NCBI GenBank assembly: GCA_041665785.1
Contig: JBAYIE010000007.1
Coordinates: 1-64,000, forward strand
DNA: 64,000 nucleotides
Direction: 5' to 3'
DNA from: JBAYIE01 sp041665785
Lineage (GTDB): Bacteria; Bacteroidota; Bacteroidia; UKL13-3
The position numbers were made by a program, and so were the translations under genes. Below, in pieces: positions 61,601-64,000 of this stretch. The first letter of the stretch is position 1. Each line of letters begins with the position of its first letter. The notes beneath the pieces are model-generated. The model saw only the letters and a program-made list of their open reading frames with translations. It was not told where the DNA came from and searched no databases.

Positions 61601-61720
61601 AATATAGTTTTCCCGTCCAAAAAACAAGTGCGACTCGTTGGCCTGAAATGGGCGCAAACCCGGAAAGGGATTGAAACTCCCGATGTCGGTTGATACAGAA
61701 CTGTGAATAGAATGAGTCAT
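58682..61720 (-). CDS. STAND-type NTPase with transmembrane helix and WD40 propeller
   Basis: 1012 aa. N-terminal NPFPGLRPFQANESHLFFGRE is the nSTAND1 entry motif. Walker A is GNSGSGKSSL (about 56); Walker B is RMLIIVDQFEELFRF (about 145); sensor-like VIITLRSDFIGECE and the GxP-type ITGPVELAGQRI follow; then a winged-helix/helical arm. A membrane helix lies near 470-492, followed by a Lys/Glu/Gln-rich coiled coil (about 500-610). WD40 repeats from about 650 include VRSVAFSPNEKEVANCGSDG, VTGLSFDKTGHKLLSSGLDG and VWSVAFHPSGKLFCSAGKDK. The end LTPEEWLYF-like FTPEEWLYFVGKDIPYEKT is a usual ending of bacterial STAND-WD40 proteins. It is likely an ATP-driven switch triggered by binding at the propeller. 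It is flanked by two adenylate cyclases. Confidence 0.9.
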   Translation of the reverse strand: MTHSIHSSVSTDIGSFNPFPGLRPFQANESHLFFGRENYIETIFQKLNAFHFVSIVGNSGSGKSSLMRAGVIPRLKKDASWIIATMRPGMNPVEELNLTLSQIQPLQTGPQSLPALDDSLEILNSSPLGLVQLLRNAIPVDKRMLIIVDQFEELFRFNKENENGAQQFVNLLLHAIQQKDVNINVIITLRSDFIGECEQFMGLPEAINNGQFLIPRMKMEELQLSITGPVELAGQRISPRLVQQLLKDVGSHPDQLPILQHVLMRTWEVWKNLNDATVPIDLVHYEATGKMDKALSNHAEEAMLELKTSRQNEIIAILFKTLTVKESDNRGVRRPTSVTRIAKIANAGIDEVIELVNIFRRADRGFLMPPDNVQINAQSVIDISHESLMRVWDRLGKWVDDEFESAQIYQRLTASALLYEKNLSGLWRDPDLQIALEWNERYSVTPEWAEQYNPHYHLANRFMEASRQNKLFMLAEKNRKRKLTNIITVLVVAALSTLSLWAFRASNNSARNEQLALVEKTNAQEQEKIARKQKQIAEESAQKAEVEKQNAEKQKQLALQKEQEANEQKQNALRASINANQARNLAETEKQKAIQQRFTADSLRKVAITSEKKASRLRILSIAQTLAVKSASVQKGTFDENIKSLLAIQAYAFNKSNGGNPFNPDVYNALYLAHKEVVEEDQYKNNVHTDMVRSVAFSPNEKEVANCGSDGLLLICNVNNLQKVSGIFPKQPAILENLCYHASGNKIACTGDRTEILIFNVLQSTQQPDRITKIHSDKITGLAWKGDQLITIGADQTLKITSPVTKQVLDSIRLLTTPSCLTLSANQQKAYIGFDDGSLVSVTLDEKMRQLELHKLNGKIASLAISSDGNFLAAGMNDGKILLINLNQAASVPKFLNQHKSTVTGLSFDKTGHKLLSSGLDGFVYLWNITNSDPEPIAYKEHDSWVWSVAFHPSGKLFCSAGKDKQVIKYMADDALLVSSLQTKLKRNFTPEEWLYFVGKDIPYEKTVTGLP

Positions 61721-61819
61721 CTTTTGAGCGGATCAATTAGGTAACCGGGTAGAGTCCGTTCTACTTTTATCAAGTATACAATACAACCAGAGAACATAAA
61801 ATCACCCTTTAGGGGGAAT

Positions 61820-64000
61820 TTAATTTACGAAGTACATATCTATTTCACCTTTATTCTTAGCCTTGATTTTTCCGCGGTATGTGCAGGGATAAGTTTTTTT
61901 AACCAATTCATGTGTTGTACCGCTTATATTTATTTTCCCCGCTTCGCTGGTTTGCTCCATGCGGGCTGCTGTATTCACTGTGTCTCCCCAGATATCGTAT
62001 GCAAACTTTTTCATTCCTACAATACCGGCCACAACCGGACCTGAATGGATTCCGATTCGGATCTCAAAATATTCTTTTTGCTGTTGTTTCCGTTCGTCCT
62101 GATACGACTTTATAAAATCCAGAATATCGATGGCTGCCTGTACTACTTTAATCGCATGGTGCTTATCGGCTTGTGGTAAGCCACAAACAGCCAGATAAGC
62201 ATCGCCAATGGTTTTTATTTTTTCGAGTTCGTTTTTTTCAATAATGGCATCAAAAGCTTTAAAACAATAGTGAATTTCGCTTACCAGTTCTTTGGGAGTA
62301 AGGTGTTCGCTGATTGTTGTGAAGCCTACAAAATCGGTAAACAAAACACTGACCTGATCAAATTGACGGGCCGTGGTTTCGCCTTTGCGTTTGAGTTCTT
62401 CTGCTACTTCAGCGGGTAAAATATTCAGCAGCAGTTCATCCGATTTTTGTTTTTCCTGCTTCAACTCATGTGTACGTTCTTCTACTTTTATTTCCAGCTC
62501 GTTGTTTTTATTGATCAGGCGTTTGTTGTTCAGAAGGATGAACAAATAAATGATCAGACCAAGCAAACAGGCATACAGCAGGTAAGCATAACCACTCCGG
62601 TACCAGGGTGGTTTGATATAAAACTGAAAGGTACTTTCTTCTGCCAATTCACCCAATGCATTCATACCCTTGATGTGCAGGGTATAATTTCCTCCGCCTA
62701 TTCCTTGCAAGTTAATATAGGATGCCGCACTCCAGTCGCTCCAGGAATTGTTTAGTCCTTCAATCCAGAAACTGTAGCGGTTTTTTTGCGGATTGACAAA
62801 TGAATTCATACCAAACTCAATGCGCAACATAGGTGCGTTGTATGAAATTTCGGGTTTGATCTCCTGATTATCTGATAATGTTTCATCCGTCTTTGAATGC
62901 ACACCATCAAAGCAAATTCCGCCTGAACCTAATGAGATACGCGAAATGGAAGTCTTCAGGTTTGGTGTTGCAGCATATTTATTTTCAATTTTGTATAATT
63001 TGTCTTCCGTAGCAACCCAAAGCGCATTTCCATCGATACAAAATGCAGTTGGCCGTCCATCTAATACATAAGCTGCCGAAGGAATCACCTCCGTTTGGTT
63101 GCGTAGATGGCGTAACCCTTCATCGCGTATAATCCAGGGTTCGGTGGTAAATGTGAATGCACGGTTTTTTGACTGTCCAAGAGAGGCGCTTAATGCAGCA
63201 TCAGGTTTAAAGCTGTTTCCCTCGAGGGTATATGCGCCATCGCGTGAAAGAAATACTGGTTTATCATGCATCATGCGAATGGTTACTTCACCTTTTTGCA
63301 AAGCGTCCGGAACCTGAATCGATGTGTTGCCGGATGGTACATGCAGCAAGCCATGGAAGTAGGTGCCAATCCAATAACTGCCATCTTCATTTTCATAGAG
63401 CGATGTGGCCAGTTCATGCACTTCATCCACTTTACCCGGTTGGTTCAATGCATCGGTTTCATTAAACTTTTCGATGCCGTTTAATCCAAAGGCATAACGT
63501 ACAGGCTGGCGGTTTCCTTTTTGAATATGCAGAAAGGTTTCGTTAGGCAAAACCGGTATTACTGTGTTTTCCCGGATACGGAAAAGACCATCTGTTGTTG
63601 CCAGCCAGTGGTCGTCAATGTCCCAACATTCATTTTTACTCAGTTGATTCTGGATTTGCGGATTATTTGTTTGCAATGAAAACAGTCCTCCGGTTGTAGC
63701 CAGATAGAGTTGATTACCTTCCAGGTGCATATCTGAAATGGTACCGGTGATGGAAGGAGTAGAAATCGGTTGAACGGGCACATTGATCAACACCTGCGTT
63801 AAACCTTTGGCATGCGCAACCCACAGATTTTGTTCATGATCAACATACAGGCTGTAAATTTCATCCGATGGAAGTGAAAGGGTGGTATGATGTGTGAGAT
63901 CAGGCAAAAAAAGCCGAACTCCATGGTGCAGTGTTGCAACAGCTATAAAGGCGTTGTTGATCACCGCAATGGCTGAAACTCCGTATTGGGCAAAGGTTTG
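61820..64000 (-). CDS. Propeller-sensor class III adenylate cyclase (5' end beyond window)
   Basis: 727 residues visible; the frame stays open to the window edge through TFAQYGVSAIAV, so the true start lies beyond 64000 and the GTG at 63964 is only internal. Order: two-component-regulator-type propeller repeats (DEIYSLYVDHEQNLWVAHAK); Y_Y_Y domain (NRYSFWIEGLNNSWSDWS, IKGMNALGELAEESTFQFYI); membrane helix (about 60 residues later, LLYACLLGLIIYLFILL); coiled coil; cyclase domain. Catalytic marks: VLFTDFVGFTT, KIKTIGDAYLAVCG (Lys for adenine), FAYDIWGDTVNTAARMEQ (Asp for adenine). The layout copies one-component hybrid sensors (propeller-YYY-TM-kinase) but with a cyclase output. Adenylate cyclase is predicted. 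Confidence 0.88.
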   Translation of the reverse strand, partial: QTFAQYGVSAIAVINNAFIAVATLHHGVRLFLPDLTHHTTLSLPSDEIYSLYVDHEQNLWVAHAKGLTQVLINVPVQPISTPSITGTISDMHLEGNQLYLATTGGLFSLQTNNPQIQNQLSKNECWDIDDHWLATTDGLFRIRENTVIPVLPNETFLHIQKGNRQPVRYAFGLNGIEKFNETDALNQPGKVDEVHELATSLYENEDGSYWIGTYFHGLLHVPSGNTSIQVPDALQKGEVTIRMMHDKPVFLSRDGAYTLEGNSFKPDAALSASLGQSKNRAFTFTTEPWIIRDEGLRHLRNQTEVIPSAAYVLDGRPTAFCIDGNALWVATEDKLYKIENKYAATPNLKTSISRISLGSGGICFDGVHSKTDETLSDNQEIKPEISYNAPMLRIEFGMNSFVNPQKNRYSFWIEGLNNSWSDWSAASYINLQGIGGGNYTLHIKGMNALGELAEESTFQFYIKPPWYRSGYAYLLYACLLGLIIYLFILLNNKRLINKNNELEIKVEERTHELKQEKQKSDELLLNILPAEVAEELKRKGETTARQFDQVSVLFTDFVGFTTISEHLTPKELVSEIHYCFKAFDAIIEKNELEKIKTIGDAYLAVCGLPQADKHHAIKVVQAAIDILDFIKSYQDERKQQQKEYFEIRIGIHSGPVVAGIVGMKKFAYDIWGDTVNTAARMEQTSEAGKINISGTTHELVKKTYPCTYRGKIKAKNKGEIDMYFVN

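Noticed and set aside
1..64000. tRNA, rRNA, riboswitch or prophage genes
   Set aside because: No cloverleaf, rRNA-like block, known riboswitch core or phage structural gene was recognised on reading through; a covariance-model search would be the decisive test.

Overview
The window comes from the chromosome of a Bacteroidota bacterium, probably a free-living gliding lineage (Chitinophagia, Sphingobacteriia or a relative) rather than a gut Bacteroides. Evidence: secreted proteins with type IX secretion (T9SS) C-terminal sorting domains, gliding genes gldA/gldF/gldG, the order pyk / IPExxxVDY gene / acpP-fabF-rnc, several matches to the Bacteroidota -7 element TAnnTTTG, and many outer-membrane barrels and lipoproteins. 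I see no rRNA or tRNA gene, CRISPR array, transposase, integrase or phage gene.

Layout. 1-8400: a secreted Asp-box propeller protein, then a three-gene RND efflux operon (adaptor, pump, TolC). 8400-15330: a folded intergenic repeat, a fatty-acid desaturase, a small conserved gene, ssb, a pseudouridine synthase, a purine-only tract, a hybrid-less two-component pair (PAS-PAS kinase plus single-domain response regulator), heptanucleotide repeat arrays, and anmK. 15660-19924: a short and a long member of a paralogous T9SS surface-protein family. 20113-25083: gldA, a small coupled gene, gldF, gldG and a GldG-neighbour gene. 25087-30806: a three-gene unit (acyl-CoA dehydrogenase-like protein, M1 and M28 peptidases), ridA, and an amino-acid dehydrogenase. 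30930-45519: four more giant family members in a row. 45938-50247: pyk, the IPExxxVDY gene, acpP, fabF, rnc. 50230-52181: an outer-membrane barrel and a universal stress protein. 52301-64000: a co-directional seven-gene signalling and envelope island: two predicted class III adenylate cyclases around a STAND-type NTPase with WD40 repeats, followed by two TPR-plus-barrel proteins and two lipoprotein propellers. The first cyclase gene runs off the window end.

Two parts stand out. (1) A six-member surface-protein family occupies about 18 kb on both sides of the gld operon. Its members have different beta-helical N-terminal regions but a near-identical three-part C-terminus, and all six have lost the usual Y-P-N-P of T9SS sorting domains. 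One member is only the C-terminal module. (2) The 52-64 kb island looks like an undescribed cAMP/STAND signalling unit linked to outer-membrane and lipoprotein components. Functions for both are inferred from domain content and neighbourhood.
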